DNA of 16,804 bases. Source: Spirochaetaceae bacterium (GTDB lineage: Bacteria; Spirochaetota; Spirochaetia; Treponematales; Treponemataceae). The position numbers and the translations under genes were made by a program. Of this stretch, positions 7,782 to 14,770 are shown in pieces. The stretch spans positions 1 through 16,804 of the forward strand of contig JAISTZ010000196.1 of the NCBI GenBank assembly GCA_031272345.1. The letters run 5' to 3'. How positions within the stretch are numbered: position 1 is the first letter of the stretch; the number at the start of each line of letters is the position of its first letter. Below the pieces are notes generated by a model, which did not search any database, was not told the origin of the DNA, and saw only the letters and a list, made by a program, of their open reading frames with translations.

Positions 7782-9023
7782 TTACGTTTTTTTACGAAAA
7801 AAACACGCCAGGCTCTCCACGTGGCTGGTCTGGGGGTAAAAATCGTACAAGCAAAGAGATGTCAGGGTGTAGCCCCCTGCGGCAAGACCGGCCGCATCCC
7901 GGGCAAGGGTGACGGGGTCACAGGACACATAGCGGATCTCCGGGGTCCCGGATGCGGCAAGCCAGGAGAGGGTCTCCTTTTCCAGACCCGCCCGCGGAGG
8001 GTCCGCCACAACCGCGCCGAACCCCAGGGCGGCGTCCCGGGTTTGGGCCCAGGTTTTTGCCCGCAGGGGATAGAACCGGGCGTTTCTGTCCGCCAGATTC
8101 AGCCGGGCGGCTTCCAGGACAGCAGCATTTTCTTCCACCACGGCAAATTCCTCAAAGTGACCGCCGAGTTCCAGGGAAAAGACCCCGCACCCGCCGTACA
8201 TGTCCAGGAGGCGCGTCCGGGGCGGGCCGCAGGCGAAACTTGCCCGCAAGCCGCAAACCAGGCGCTCCAGGCCGCTGATGTTCGACTGGAAGAAGCCCCT
8301 GGGGTCAAAGTACACGGGCGTCCCCAGGACACGGGCATGGAGCCCCGCTCCCGGAAGGACGGGGCCGGAATACGCCTCCGGAGCGAACACCCGTGCATCC
8401 GCCCCCTCCGCAAGGGCAAGGACTTCCGCGCCGTCCCCGTTGTAACAGGCGGTCACCGTGAACCGGGAGCGCCCCTGCGCCCGCGCCCCCGCTGCGGCAA
8501 GGGCGTCCGTGACGGCCCCCGTGGAGAGGGCCCGCCGCAGGGCCGGGACAGCCGCCGGGCAGTCCTTCAGGGGGACGATTCCGGCGCTCCCCCGGGCCAT
8601 GAAGCCCGCTTCCCCGTGTTCTCCCCCGTGCACCTGAATCCGGGAGCGGTATTCCCAGGGGGGGCCCTCCACGGCGGTAATCTCCGGGAGGGTCATCCTG
8701 CCGGAGCCGGGGTCTCCGGAGAACCCCGCCCGGAAAAAGGCCTCCCGGAGAATCGCCCTTTTTAGTTCAACCTGGCAGGGGTAGTCCGCGATTTGCAGGT
8801 TGCACCCCCCGCAGATCCCGTAGAGGGGGCACCGGGGCTCCGTCCGATGGGGGGAGGGCTCCAGCACCCGGAGGACCCGGGCCCTGGCGTAGTCCCGTTT
8901 TTCCTGGGTCACTTCGGCGTCCACCGTCTCCCCCGGAAGAGCCCCGGAGAGGAACAGGATTTTTCCGTCAATCCGGGCCAGGCAGTCCCCGCCGGGGATG
9001 ATTTTTTCCGCGCGCAGAATCAT
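7782..9023 (-). CDS. RlmD/TrmA-family RNA (uracil-C5) methyltransferase
   Basis: A 413-residue SAM-dependent enzyme that methylates C5 of a uracil in 23S rRNA or tRNA. Residues of about 1-55 form a TRAM-like RNA-binding domain (ILFLSGALPGETVDAEV). Four cysteines expected to hold a 4Fe-4S cluster are C65, C71, C74 and C155 (CPLYGICGGCNLQ and LKDCPA). The catalytic half has FFQSN, the SAM-binding LLDMYGGCGVFSLEL, VVADPPRAGL, the nucleophile C368 in YVSCDPVTLARD and the general base E403 in HVES. The ATG at 9023 begins at the conserved N-terminus; the longer open frame crosses the divergent def gene. The Fe-S cluster favours an RlmD/RumA-type rRNA target, but the exact uridine cannot be told. 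No Shine-Dalgarno is seen, and TATACT lies 7 nt before the ATG, so the mRNA may be leaderless. Confidence 0.9.
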   Translation of the reverse strand: MILRAEKIIPGGDCLARIDGKILFLSGALPGETVDAEVTQEKRDYARARVLRVLEPSPHRTEPRCPLYGICGGCNLQIADYPCQVELKRAILREAFFRAGFSGDPGSGRMTLPEITAVEGPPWEYRSRIQVHGGEHGEAGFMARGSAGIVPLKDCPAAVPALRRALSTGAVTDALAAAGARAQGRSRFTVTACYNGDGAEVLALAEGADARVFAPEAYSGPVLPGAGLHARVLGTPVYFDPRGFFQSNISGLERLVCGLRASFACGPPRTRLLDMYGGCGVFSLELGGHFEEFAVVEENAAVLEAARLNLADRNARFYPLRAKTWAQTRDAALGFGAVVADPPRAGLEKETLSWLAASGTPEIRYVSCDPVTLARDAAGLAAGGYTLTSLCLYDFYPQTSHVESLACFFRKKT

Positions 9024-9030
9024 TGCCGAA

Positions 9031-9036
9031 AGTATA
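9031..9036 (-). promoter_or_regulatory. -10 box of the RNA methyltransferase gene
   Basis: On the minus strand, TATACT ends 7 nt before the ATG at 9023, so the expected start of transcription falls within a base or so of the start codon. No good -35 is visible; that position overlaps the opposing def promoter. The divergent -10 boxes flank a perfect 12-bp palindrome, GCCCCCGGGGGC, at 9037-9048. Confidence 0.45.
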
Positions 9037-9054
9037 GCCCCCGGGGGCGGTTTG

Positions 9055-9063
9055 TGGTATAGT
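9055..9063 (+). promoter_or_regulatory. Extended -10 promoter of def
   Basis: TGG followed by TATAGT (9058-9063) makes an extended -10 element (TGnTATAnT), which can compensate for the lack of a recognisable -35. The -10 ends 6 nt before the def ATG, so +1 is predicted at the A of the start codon (leaderless mRNA). Confidence 0.5.
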
Positions 9064-9069
9064 TGACCA

Positions 9070-9639
9070 ATGAAAATTTTGACCCTGGGGGACAGCCTGC
9101 TCCGGCAAAAGGCGCTTCCTGTCGAAAAAGTTGACGACACCATCCGGGCGCTGGTTGCGGACATGTTCGCCGCCATGGAAGCAAAAAACGGCGTGGGCCT
9201 TGCGGCGCCCCAGGTGGGAAAGCTGCTCCGGCTCTTCATCGCCGCCGCGGACGACGGAGTCCGGCGGGTCTTCATCAACCCCCACATCACCGCCATGTCC
9301 GAGGAGACGGCCGAGCGGGAAGAGGGCTGCCTGAGCATTCCCGGCATTTACGAGAACATCACCCGGCCCAGGGCGGTTACCGTGCAGGCCATGGACGAGC
9401 GGGGCGCCCGGTTCGTCCTTGAGGCGGACGGAATGCTCGCCCGGATAATCCTGCACGAGAACGATCACCTGGACGGGCTCCTCTTCCTGGACCGGACCGG
9501 GGAGGACGCCCGGAACGCAGCCATCGCCCGGTTCAAACGGCGGGAGGAACGCCGGGCAGAGAAGGCGGCCCAGAAAAAAGCCAGGGCCGAGCGGATCGCC
9601 GCAAAACTGGCGGCGCGGAAAAGCCGGGTCTCCGCCTGA
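9070..9639 (+). CDS. def: Peptide deformylase
   Basis: A 189-residue metalloenzyme that removes the formyl group from the N-terminal methionine of nascent proteins in the cytoplasm. All three signature motifs are present: motif 1 GVGLAAPQVG (41-50), motif 2 EGCLSIPG (85-92, metal ligand C87) and motif 3 HENDHLDG (from 129, ligands H129 and H133 and catalytic E130). After about residue 150 a highly charged Arg/Lys/Ala-rich helical tail is added, which could help ribosome or RNA association (inference). The ATG at 9070 aligns with the usual N-terminus; no Shine-Dalgarno is visible, and the -10 box sits 6 nt upstream. It is divergent from the RNA methyltransferase gene and followed by guaB, which has its own promoter. 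A 10-bp direct repeat (CCGCCTGAGG twice) spans its stop codon. Confidence 0.95.
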   Translation: MKILTLGDSLLRQKALPVEKVDDTIRALVADMFAAMEAKNGVGLAAPQVGKLLRLFIAAADDGVRRVFINPHITAMSEETAEREEGCLSIPGIYENITRPRAVTVQAMDERGARFVLEADGMLARIILHENDHLDGLLFLDRTGEDARNAAIARFKRREERRAEKAAQKKARAERIAAKLAARKSRVSA

Positions 9640-9656
9640 GGCCGCCTGAGGCCGGA

Positions 9657-9685
9657 TTGACAAAATCCCGCAGCCGGTTTATTGT
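9657..9685 (+). promoter_or_regulatory. Putative leaderless promoter of guaB
   Basis: TTGACA (9657-9662), a 17-nt spacer and TATTGT (9680-9685) stand just after the def stop. The -10 ends 5 nt before the guaB ATG, leaving no room for a Shine-Dalgarno in the transcript if this is the main promoter. A small GGATT/AATCC hairpin (9654-9668) overlaps the -35. Confidence 0.5.
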
Positions 9686-9690
9686 TGAAC

Positions 9691-11196
9691 ATGGCATTCT
9701 TTTTTGACGAACCCTCCCATACCTTTGGGGAATATCTGTTGATTCCGGGCTACACCTCCCCCGAATGTATCCCCTCCAGGGTTACCCTGCGGACTCCCCT
9801 CCTGCGGTTTCCCCGGGGTGAAGAAAGCCCCCTCTCCCTGAACATCCCCCTGGTGTCGGCGATCATGCAGTCGGTCTCCAACGACACCCTGGCGATCGCC
9901 CTGGCCCAGGAGGGGGGGGTGTCCTTCATCTTCGGGTCCCAGAGCATCCCGAGCCAGGCGGAGATGGTGCGCCGGGTCAAGTCCCACAAGGCGGGATTTG
10001 TCACCTCGGACTCGAACATCAGGCCGGACCAAACCCTCTCGGAGGCGGCCGCCCTCAAGGAAAAAACCGGCCACTCCACCGTGGCGGTCACCGAGGACGG
10101 CACGCCCCAGGGGAAGCTCCTCGGAATCATCACCAGCAGGGACTTCCGAATCGGCCACGAAAGCGCGAGCGCCCCGGTGCGGGACTACATGACCCCCTTC
10201 AGCAAGCTCGTCTTCGGCAGGGACGGCATCTCCCTTACCGAGGCCAACGACCTCATCTGGGAACACAAGCTCAACTCCCTGCCGGTCGTCCGGGAGGACG
10301 GAACCCTGGCGTCCATGGTCTTCCGCAAGGACTACGCCTCCCACCAGGAGCACCCCCTGGAGCTCCTCGACGGGGCCCACCGGTACATCGCCGGGGCGGG
10401 AATCAACACCAGGGACTACATGGAGCGGGCCCCGGCCCTGCTCGCAGCCGGCGCGGACGTGCTCTGCCTGGATTCCTCCGAGGGATTCAACGAGTGGCAG
10501 AAGAAGGCCATCGCGGACATCCGGGGGGCCTTCGGCAGGGACGTAAAACTCGGGGCCGGAAACGTGGTGGATAAAGAGGGCTTCCTCTTCCTGGCCGAAG
10601 CCGGGGCGGACTTCGTCAAGGTGGGAATCGGCGGGGGGTCGATCTGCATCACCAGGGAACAGAAGGGCATAGGCCGGGGCCAGGCCACCGCGGTAATCGA
10701 AGTCGCCAGAGCCAGGGACGACTACTTCAAGAAGACCGGCGTGTACGTGCCGATTTGCTCGGACGGGGGAATCGTCCTGGACTACCACATCACATTGGCC
10801 CTTGCCATGGGGGCGGACTTCGTCATGCTCGGCAGGTACTTCGCCCGGTTCGACGAAAGCCCGGGGAACAAGCTCTTCCTGAACGGCAACTACGTCAAGG
10901 AATACTGGGGGGAAGGCTCCAACCGGGCCCGGAACTGGCAGCGCTACGACCTGGGGGGCGAGAAGGGCCTTCAGTTTGAAGAGGGGGTTGACTCCTACGT
11001 ACCCTATGCGGGAAGCCTCAGGGACAACGTGGCCCTCACGGTGAGCAAGGTTCAACACGCCATGTGCAACTGCGGGGCCCTCTCCATCCGGGAATTGCAG
11101 CGCAACGCCAAGTTGACCCTCATCTCCCAGGCGTCCATCACCGAGGGCTCCTTCCACGACGTGACGGTCAAGAACACCTCCGGGCGCATGAAGTGA
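9691..11196 (+). CDS. guaB: IMP dehydrogenase
   Basis: A 501-residue enzyme that oxidises IMP to XMP with NAD+, the committed step of GMP synthesis. The N-terminal barrel segment contains NIPLVSAIMQSVS (51-63). Two CBS domains of about 105-215 follow (TGHSTVAVTEDG, HKLNSLPVVREDG). The barrel resumes with AGADVLCLDSSEG and KLGAGNVV. The catalytic loop is GIGGGSICITREQKGIGRGQ with the nucleophile C319, then SDGG with D358. The mobile flap has NRARNWQRYD, where R418 and Y419 match the Arg-Tyr pair that activates water, followed by EEGVDSYVPYAGS. The long insertion MLGRYFARFDESPG belongs to a subfamily I recall from clostridia and spirochaetes. I prefer ATG 9691 to the upstream TTG (9682) because homologues start MAF/MAFYYDEPSHTF. 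The next gene's GTG overlaps the stop by 4 nt. Confidence 0.96.
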   Translation: MAFFFDEPSHTFGEYLLIPGYTSPECIPSRVTLRTPLLRFPRGEESPLSLNIPLVSAIMQSVSNDTLAIALAQEGGVSFIFGSQSIPSQAEMVRRVKSHKAGFVTSDSNIRPDQTLSEAAALKEKTGHSTVAVTEDGTPQGKLLGIITSRDFRIGHESASAPVRDYMTPFSKLVFGRDGISLTEANDLIWEHKLNSLPVVREDGTLASMVFRKDYASHQEHPLELLDGAHRYIAGAGINTRDYMERAPALLAAGADVLCLDSSEGFNEWQKKAIADIRGAFGRDVKLGAGNVVDKEGFLFLAEAGADFVKVGIGGGSICITREQKGIGRGQATAVIEVARARDDYFKKTGVYVPICSDGGIVLDYHITLALAMGADFVMLGRYFARFDESPGNKLFLNGNYVKEYWGEGSNRARNWQRYDLGGEKGLQFEEGVDSYVPYAGSLRDNVALTVSKVQHAMCNCGALSIRELQRNAKLTLISQASITEGSFHDVTVKNTSGRMK

Positions 11197-11735
11197 CCCC
11201 GTCCCTCCCCGGCGCTCCCAGGGACGAGGGGCGGCTCATCGCGCTCCTGGGGGCCCTGTGTTTGCTGCTTTCGGCCTGGGAAAACGCGATTCCAAAGCCC
11301 GTGCCCTTTTTGCGGCTGGGCCTGGCGAATGTGCCGGTCATGCTGGGGCTCTCAAAACTGCGGCTGCGGAATTTCCTGCTCCTCATCCTCCTCAAGGTGA
11401 CGGCCCAAGGGTTTGTCTCGGGCGCACTCTTCTCGTACATCTTCGCCTTTTCCGTTGCGGGCACACTGTGCTCCGCCCTGGTGATGCGCCTTCTCTTTGC
11501 GGTGTTCGTGCACAACAGACCCTCCCCCCTGGTGAGCTACACGGGCCTCAGCGCGGCGGGTTCCCTGGCGAATAACGGGGCCCAACTGATCCTTGCCCGG
11601 CACATGCTCTTCGGGGAGGGGACCCGGTACATCGCGCCATTGCTGTTGTTTTCCGGGCTGATTACGGGGGTGATCCTGGGGATCTTCACCCAGATCTTCA
11701 CCGAGCGGTCCCGGTGGTTCACGTCCCTGCCGTAG
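11193..11735 (+). CDS. Gx transporter / heptaprenyl diphosphate synthase component I-like membrane protein
   Basis: A 180-residue integral membrane protein of the family annotated as 'Gx transporter' or heptaprenyl diphosphate synthase component I. The true role is unsettled; a small-molecule transporter of the inner membrane is likely. There are about five hydrophobic helices (LIALLGALCLLLSAW; FLLLILLKV; LFSYIFAFSVAGTLCSALV; LLLFSGLITGVILGIF). Family motifs include PFLRLGLANVPVMLGL and SAAGSLANNGAQL. The GTG at 11193 overlaps guaB's stop (GTGA, 4 nt), so it is probably made by coupled translation with guaB. No separate Shine-Dalgarno stands out. The open frame further upstream lies wholly inside guaB. 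In spirochaetes such proteins often neighbour envelope or redox genes, so the link to guaB may be only transcriptional. Confidence 0.8.
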   Translation: MTPSLPGAPRDEGRLIALLGALCLLLSAWENAIPKPVPFLRLGLANVPVMLGLSKLRLRNFLLLILLKVTAQGFVSGALFSYIFAFSVAGTLCSALVMRLLFAVFVHNRPSPLVSYTGLSAAGSLANNGAQLILARHMLFGEGTRYIAPLLLFSGLITGVILGIFTQIFTERSRWFTSLP

Positions 11736-11740
11736 GCCCC

Positions 11741-11769
11741 TTGCCAAAATTCCGCCCTTCTGTTAGGAT
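11741..11769 (+). promoter_or_regulatory. Promoter of the methyltransferase/DUF262-HNH operon
   Basis: TTGCCA (11741-11746), a 17-nt spacer and TAGGAT (11764-11769) predict a start near 11776, directly before a GGGAGGG Shine-Dalgarno at 11779-11785. Unlike several other promoters here, this gives a short but conventional leader. Confidence 0.6.
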
Positions 11770-11788
11770 GGTACATCGGGAGGGCACA

Positions 11789-12967
11789 ATGGCGAACAAG
11801 AATCTGTCCAGCGCGAAGCGGGCAAAAAACGACGAGTTTTACACCCAGTATGAGGACATCAATAGAGAGGTACAGGCGTACCTTGAGTACGACCCCGATG
11901 TATTCCGGGGAAAGACGGTCTACTGCAACTGCGACGACCCATACACCAGCAACTTCTTCAAGTTTTTCGCGTTGCATTTTAATGATTTTGGCCTGAAACG
12001 GCTCATCGCCGCCTCCTACGACCCCAGCCCCATCGCCGGCACGCAGTTGCCCTTTGAAGAGATTGCCGGTATGCAGGGCAGCGACAAGAAGGCCTATGTT
12101 TTTGACGCGACTGAAATGCCCAGTTTGAACAAGGGCGGCACCGTAGATTTGGACGATACGAAACGGTTGATGCAAACCGTGAAAGAAGTAGTGCGTCCCC
12201 TTCAAGGTAACGGCGATTTCCGTTCAGTCGAATGTATCGAACTTCTGAAGCAGTCGGACATCGTAGTGACCAATCCGCCGTTTAGTCTTTTCCGCGAATA
12301 CATTTCGCAACTGGTGGAATACGGAAAGCAGTTTCTCATCATCGGAAACATGAACGCCATCACCTACAAGGAGGTGTTTCCGCTCATCAAGAAGAACAAG
12401 GTGTGGCTGGGGGTTGATTCCGGTGCAAAAAATTATATTGTTCCGCCGGGGCTTGAAACGGAACGCGGGAATATCGCGAAAGCGGCTGATGGGACCTGCT
12501 TTGCAAAAATGGGGAATACCTGCTGGTTCACCAACCTTGAGCACGGACGTCGGCACCAGCCGCTTTCCCTGATGACGGTGGCGGACAATCTGAAATATTC
12601 CCGACATAAGGAGATCCGGGGCAAGGCGGCCTACGACAAATACGATAACTATGACGCGATAGAAGTCCCCTATACCGACGCCATCCCCAGCGATTACGAT
12701 GGAGTAATGGGCGTACCCATCAGTTTCCTCGAAAAATACTGCCCGGAGCAGTTTGAGATAGTAGGTACAAGTGATAATGGAATCATCGATGATACCTATA
12801 AAACAACACAGGGATTGACTCAAAAATTCGTTGATGATTATTACCGGGCCGGCGGGAAAGGCGCATATCAACAGGGCAATCCTACAGCAGGATTATATGT
12901 TAATGGAATTGCGACGATGATATACAAAAGAATATTCATCCGGTATAAGAAAGGAGAGAAGGCATAA
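11789..12967 (+). CDS. EcoRI-family adenine-specific DNA methyltransferase
   Basis: A 392-residue DNA N6-adenine methyltransferase of the M.EcoRI type, using SAM. The N-terminus KNDEFYTQYEDI (13-24) and the segment VYCNCDDPYTSNFFKFF (44-60) closely follow M.EcoRI. The catalytic motif IV is NPPF at 162-165, in VVTNPPFSLFREY. The rest (LIIGNMNA, CWFTNLEHGRRH, YDAIEVPYTDAIPSDYDGVMGVPISF) also fits this family. The classic FxGxG SAM motif is not recognisable, which is also true of M.EcoRI. The ATG at 11789 has GGGAGGG 4 nt upstream; the longer open frame includes the promoter and is rejected. It is followed after 2 nt by a DUF262-HNH gene, so methylation most likely protects self DNA from that protein (inference). 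The target sequence cannot be read from the gene. Confidence 0.88.
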   Translation: MANKNLSSAKRAKNDEFYTQYEDINREVQAYLEYDPDVFRGKTVYCNCDDPYTSNFFKFFALHFNDFGLKRLIAASYDPSPIAGTQLPFEEIAGMQGSDKKAYVFDATEMPSLNKGGTVDLDDTKRLMQTVKEVVRPLQGNGDFRSVECIELLKQSDIVVTNPPFSLFREYISQLVEYGKQFLIIGNMNAITYKEVFPLIKKNKVWLGVDSGAKNYIVPPGLETERGNIAKAADGTCFAKMGNTCWFTNLEHGRRHQPLSLMTVADNLKYSRHKEIRGKAAYDKYDNYDAIEVPYTDAIPSDYDGVMGVPISFLEKYCPEQFEIVGTSDNGIIDDTYKTTQGLTQKFVDDYYRAGGKGAYQQGNPTAGLYVNGIATMIYKRIFIRYKKGEKA

Positions 12968-12969
12968 CC

Positions 12970-14139
12970 ATGAAAACGGAACTGAAAAAATATACCGTGC
13001 GGGAAATGTGCACGGGTTTTGTCTACAACGAACTGGAAGGCAAGGGACTTTTCGGACTGTCCGGCCGACTTACCATTCAGCCGGAATATCAGCGCAACTA
13101 CATCTACGCAGACGGCAAGCGAGATGTGGCCGTGATACAATCCCTGCTCAAGGGCTATCCCATTGGGCTTATCTATTTCAACAAGGTTGACGGGGACCGG
13201 CTGGAGGTGCTGGACGGACAGCAGCGCATCACGAGCATTGGGCGTTTCGTTACTGGCCGGTTTTTCATCACAGACGAAAACGGCAAGACGCGAAAGATCG
13301 ATAGTCTGCCCGTTGACAAGCAGAAAAAGATTTGGGATTCGGAACTCCTCGTCTATGAGTGCACAGGAGAAGAAAGCGAAATCAAGGAGTGGTTCAAAAC
13401 CATCAACATCGCGGGTATTCCTCTCAACGAGCAGGAACTCCTCAACGCAGTGTATTCCGGGGAGTTTGTCACACTTGCCCGGGCGGAGTTTTCCAACACA
13501 CTCAATGCCAACAATCAGAAGCGCGGTTTCTATATCAGAGGAAGTGCGAACCGGCAAGACTTTCTGCGCACGGCCCTTGAATGGGTTGCGGCATCAAAGG
13601 GCGAAACAATCGAGGCGTACATGAGCGCCCACCGGCACGACGATAACATCACCGGTCTCAAGGCGTATTTCACCAGCGTGATTGAATGGGCTGCATCCGT
13701 GTTCATTGATCTTGAAAAGGAGATGTGCGGCCTTGAATGGGGCCGCCTCTACGAAACCTATCACGCGCAGGCCTACAACCCGGCGAAGGTGCACGAGCAG
13801 GTGCAGGCCCTCTACGCAGATCCCTACGTGCAGAAACGGAGCGGGATTTTCGAGTATATCCTGGGCGGCTCTGTCGATAAGAAACTGCTCGATGTGCGGG
13901 TGTTCGACGAGGCCACGAAGCGCACGGTCTACGCGAAGCAGACGGCGGAAGCGAAGGCGGCGGGTGTGTCAAACTGCCCGCTCTGCGCCCTGGGCGCGGA
14001 CGCGAACAAGGCGCGAATCTGGGCGCAGAGCGAAATGGACGCCGACCACGTTTCGGCCTGGAGCAAAGGCGGCGCGACCTCGGCGGAGAACTGCCAGATG
14101 CTCTGCGTCACTCACAACAGGGCAAAGGGGAACCGGTGA
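12970..14139 (+). CDS. DUF262 and HNH endonuclease protein, likely restriction partner
   Basis: A 389-residue protein. The N-terminal DUF262 domain, the ParB/GmrS-like NTPase-type fold, shows QPEYQRNYIY (37-46) and the hallmark DGQQR (82-86). The C-terminus is an HNH nuclease: zinc-type CPLC (336-339), DADH (357-360), N374, a second Cys pair C375/C379, and H382-N383 before the end (CVTHNRAKGN). This combination predicts DNA cleavage regulated by nucleotide binding or hydrolysis. The start has AAAGGAGAG about 10 nt upstream and lies 2 nt after the methyltransferase stop, so the two are one operon. Together they look like a two-component modification and nuclease system. It is not canonical GmrSD, because the partner nuclease domain DUF1524 is replaced by a simple HNH. 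Its TGA overlaps the next small ORF's GTG by 4 nt. Confidence 0.87.
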   Translation: MKTELKKYTVREMCTGFVYNELEGKGLFGLSGRLTIQPEYQRNYIYADGKRDVAVIQSLLKGYPIGLIYFNKVDGDRLEVLDGQQRITSIGRFVTGRFFITDENGKTRKIDSLPVDKQKKIWDSELLVYECTGEESEIKEWFKTINIAGIPLNEQELLNAVYSGEFVTLARAEFSNTLNANNQKRGFYIRGSANRQDFLRTALEWVAASKGETIEAYMSAHRHDDNITGLKAYFTSVIEWAASVFIDLEKEMCGLEWGRLYETYHAQAYNPAKVHEQVQALYADPYVQKRSGIFEYILGGSVDKKLLDVRVFDEATKRTVYAKQTAEAKAAGVSNCPLCALGADANKARIWAQSEMDADHVSAWSKGGATSAENCQMLCVTHNRAKGNR

Positions 14140-14324
14140 AAGCTGACAGCCGCTGTTTTGACTGCGCAAACTTTTGTTTTGATCCGCATCATCAACCGCC
14201 GTGGTATTGCAAAGGTGAATGGGTCTCTTTCCCGAATTGCGATGGTTTCGTCAGCTCCGGCGTGATGACAGCCTATTGGGAAAGTGTGCCGGAACCGCCG
14301 GTATCGCCGTCCTCAATGGAATAG
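14136..14324 (+). CDS. Small Cys-rich protein, coupled to the DUF262-HNH gene
   Basis: A 62-residue ORF whose GTG overlaps the HNH gene's TGA (GTGA) and is preceded by AAAGGGG 5 nt upstream, a credible coupled start. The first 40 residues contain C7, C10, C14, C25 and C35 with aromatic spacing (CFDCANFC, WYCKGEW, PNCDGF). This resembles small zinc-ribbon-like or Fe-S-like proteins of the type 'C-x2-C ... W-x-C ... C-x2-F'. After about residue 42 the sequence becomes low-complexity (PEPPVSPSS) and lies antisense to the chimeric ORF on the other strand, so the natural C-terminus may have been cut by a rearrangement. I do not recognise a named family. A role as a third component or regulator of the restriction-like cassette is inference from position only. 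Confidence 0.5.
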   Translation: MKADSRCFDCANFCFDPHHQPPWYCKGEWVSFPNCDGFVSSGVMTAYWESVPEPPVSPSSME

Positions 14325-14635
14325 AGAATGCCGCTTGCGTTAAAGAGCAGACAGGTTTCGGACATCCATACAGCCCGGCCGCCCGCGTCCGGCCCGCCCT
14401 CGACGGGGTACTGGGCGGTGATTTGAAACGGTGTGTTATACAGGTCCATTTCCATGAGTTCATCGAAGGTCATGCCGAGGTAGTAGGGGCGATTTTCAGT
14501 GACGGCCGAGGTCAGGGCAGCGTCTGCGTCAACCTCATGCACGAAATCTCCCGGCGCTATGGGCGCGGCACAGAGGCCCGCCAAAAGCGCAAGGAACAAA
14601 AAGGCAGAGGACTTGTAACGGATCTCGATGTCCAT
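14273..14635 (-). CDS. Chimeric ORF: toxin N-terminus fused to a secreted-like protein
   Basis: A 120-residue ORF. Its first 12 residues (MDIEIRYKSSAF) are identical to those of the toxin at 15003-15269, and it carries the same type of promoter. After that it departs completely: LFLALLAGLCAAPIAP is a hydrophobic segment like a signal peptide, followed by a soluble domain (DFVHEVDADAALTSAV, PYYLGMTFDELM, MSETCLLFNASGILYSIEDG) that I do not recognise. The 'LAGLC' could be read as a poor lipobox. The ATG lies 6 nt after TAAAGT, so the transcript would be leaderless. The most economical reading is that a secreted-protein gene lost its own start and captured a toxin's promoter and first codons. 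It could instead be decaying. Its 3' end overlaps the Cys-rich ORF on the opposite strand. Confidence 0.45.
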   Translation of the reverse strand: MDIEIRYKSSAFLFLALLAGLCAAPIAPGDFVHEVDADAALTSAVTENRPYYLGMTFDELMEMDLYNTPFQITAQYPVEGGPDAGGRAVWMSETCLLFNASGILYSIEDGDTGGSGTLSQ

Positions 14636-14638
14636 GTC

Positions 14639-14701
14639 TCCACTTTACCGCACCCCGGCGTAAAAATCAAGCTCTCTTACTCCACCCGCTCAATCCCCGT
14701 C
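14639..14701. repeat. 63-bp promoter repeat, copy A
   Basis: This copy matches 15928-15990 at 62 of 63 positions (the single difference is C at 14687 against A at 15976). It holds the -10 and -35 of the chimeric ORF and about 30 nt upstream of the -35. The flanking coding sequences of the two copies are unrelated. Confidence 0.9.
14642..14670 (-). promoter_or_regulatory. Promoter of the chimeric ORF (leaderless type)
   Basis: On the minus strand, TTGATT (14670-14665), a 17-nt spacer and TAAAGT (14647-14642) are followed by six bases (GGAGAC) and the ATG. The predicted start of transcription is the A of the ATG. Confidence 0.6.
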
Positions 14702-14770
14702 TGCTCGTAGGCGCTGTGGTGATGAGCCGCAGACGGCCCGGCAACGCCTGACCGCCCGTGCTCCCGCGCC

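Noticed and set aside
7775..7804. T-rich/A-rich hairpin (GTTTTTTT/AAAAAAAC, 7786-7804) as a terminator of the RNA methyltransferase gene
   Set aside because: It encodes the last codons (F-R-K-K) and is AT-only; the minus-strand transcript would have poly-A after it, not a U-tract.
9679..11157. Long open frame (492 residues) on the minus strand opposite guaB
   Set aside because: It is the mirror of a GC-rich, strongly codon-biased gene; its translation is Gly/Val/Pro-rich with no domain, and guaB is unambiguous.
12970..14139. Canonical GmrSD type IV restriction enzyme
   Set aside because: The DUF262 part fits, but the C-terminus is a short HNH with CPLC and DADH, not a DUF1524 nuclease, and a cognate-looking methylase is present.
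14219..14710. Plus-strand ORF containing VHVSTLPHP (also seen around 15063-15575 and 15775-16020)
   Set aside because: The shared peptides come from reading the toxin promoter repeats in antisense; no start signals or domains support genes there.
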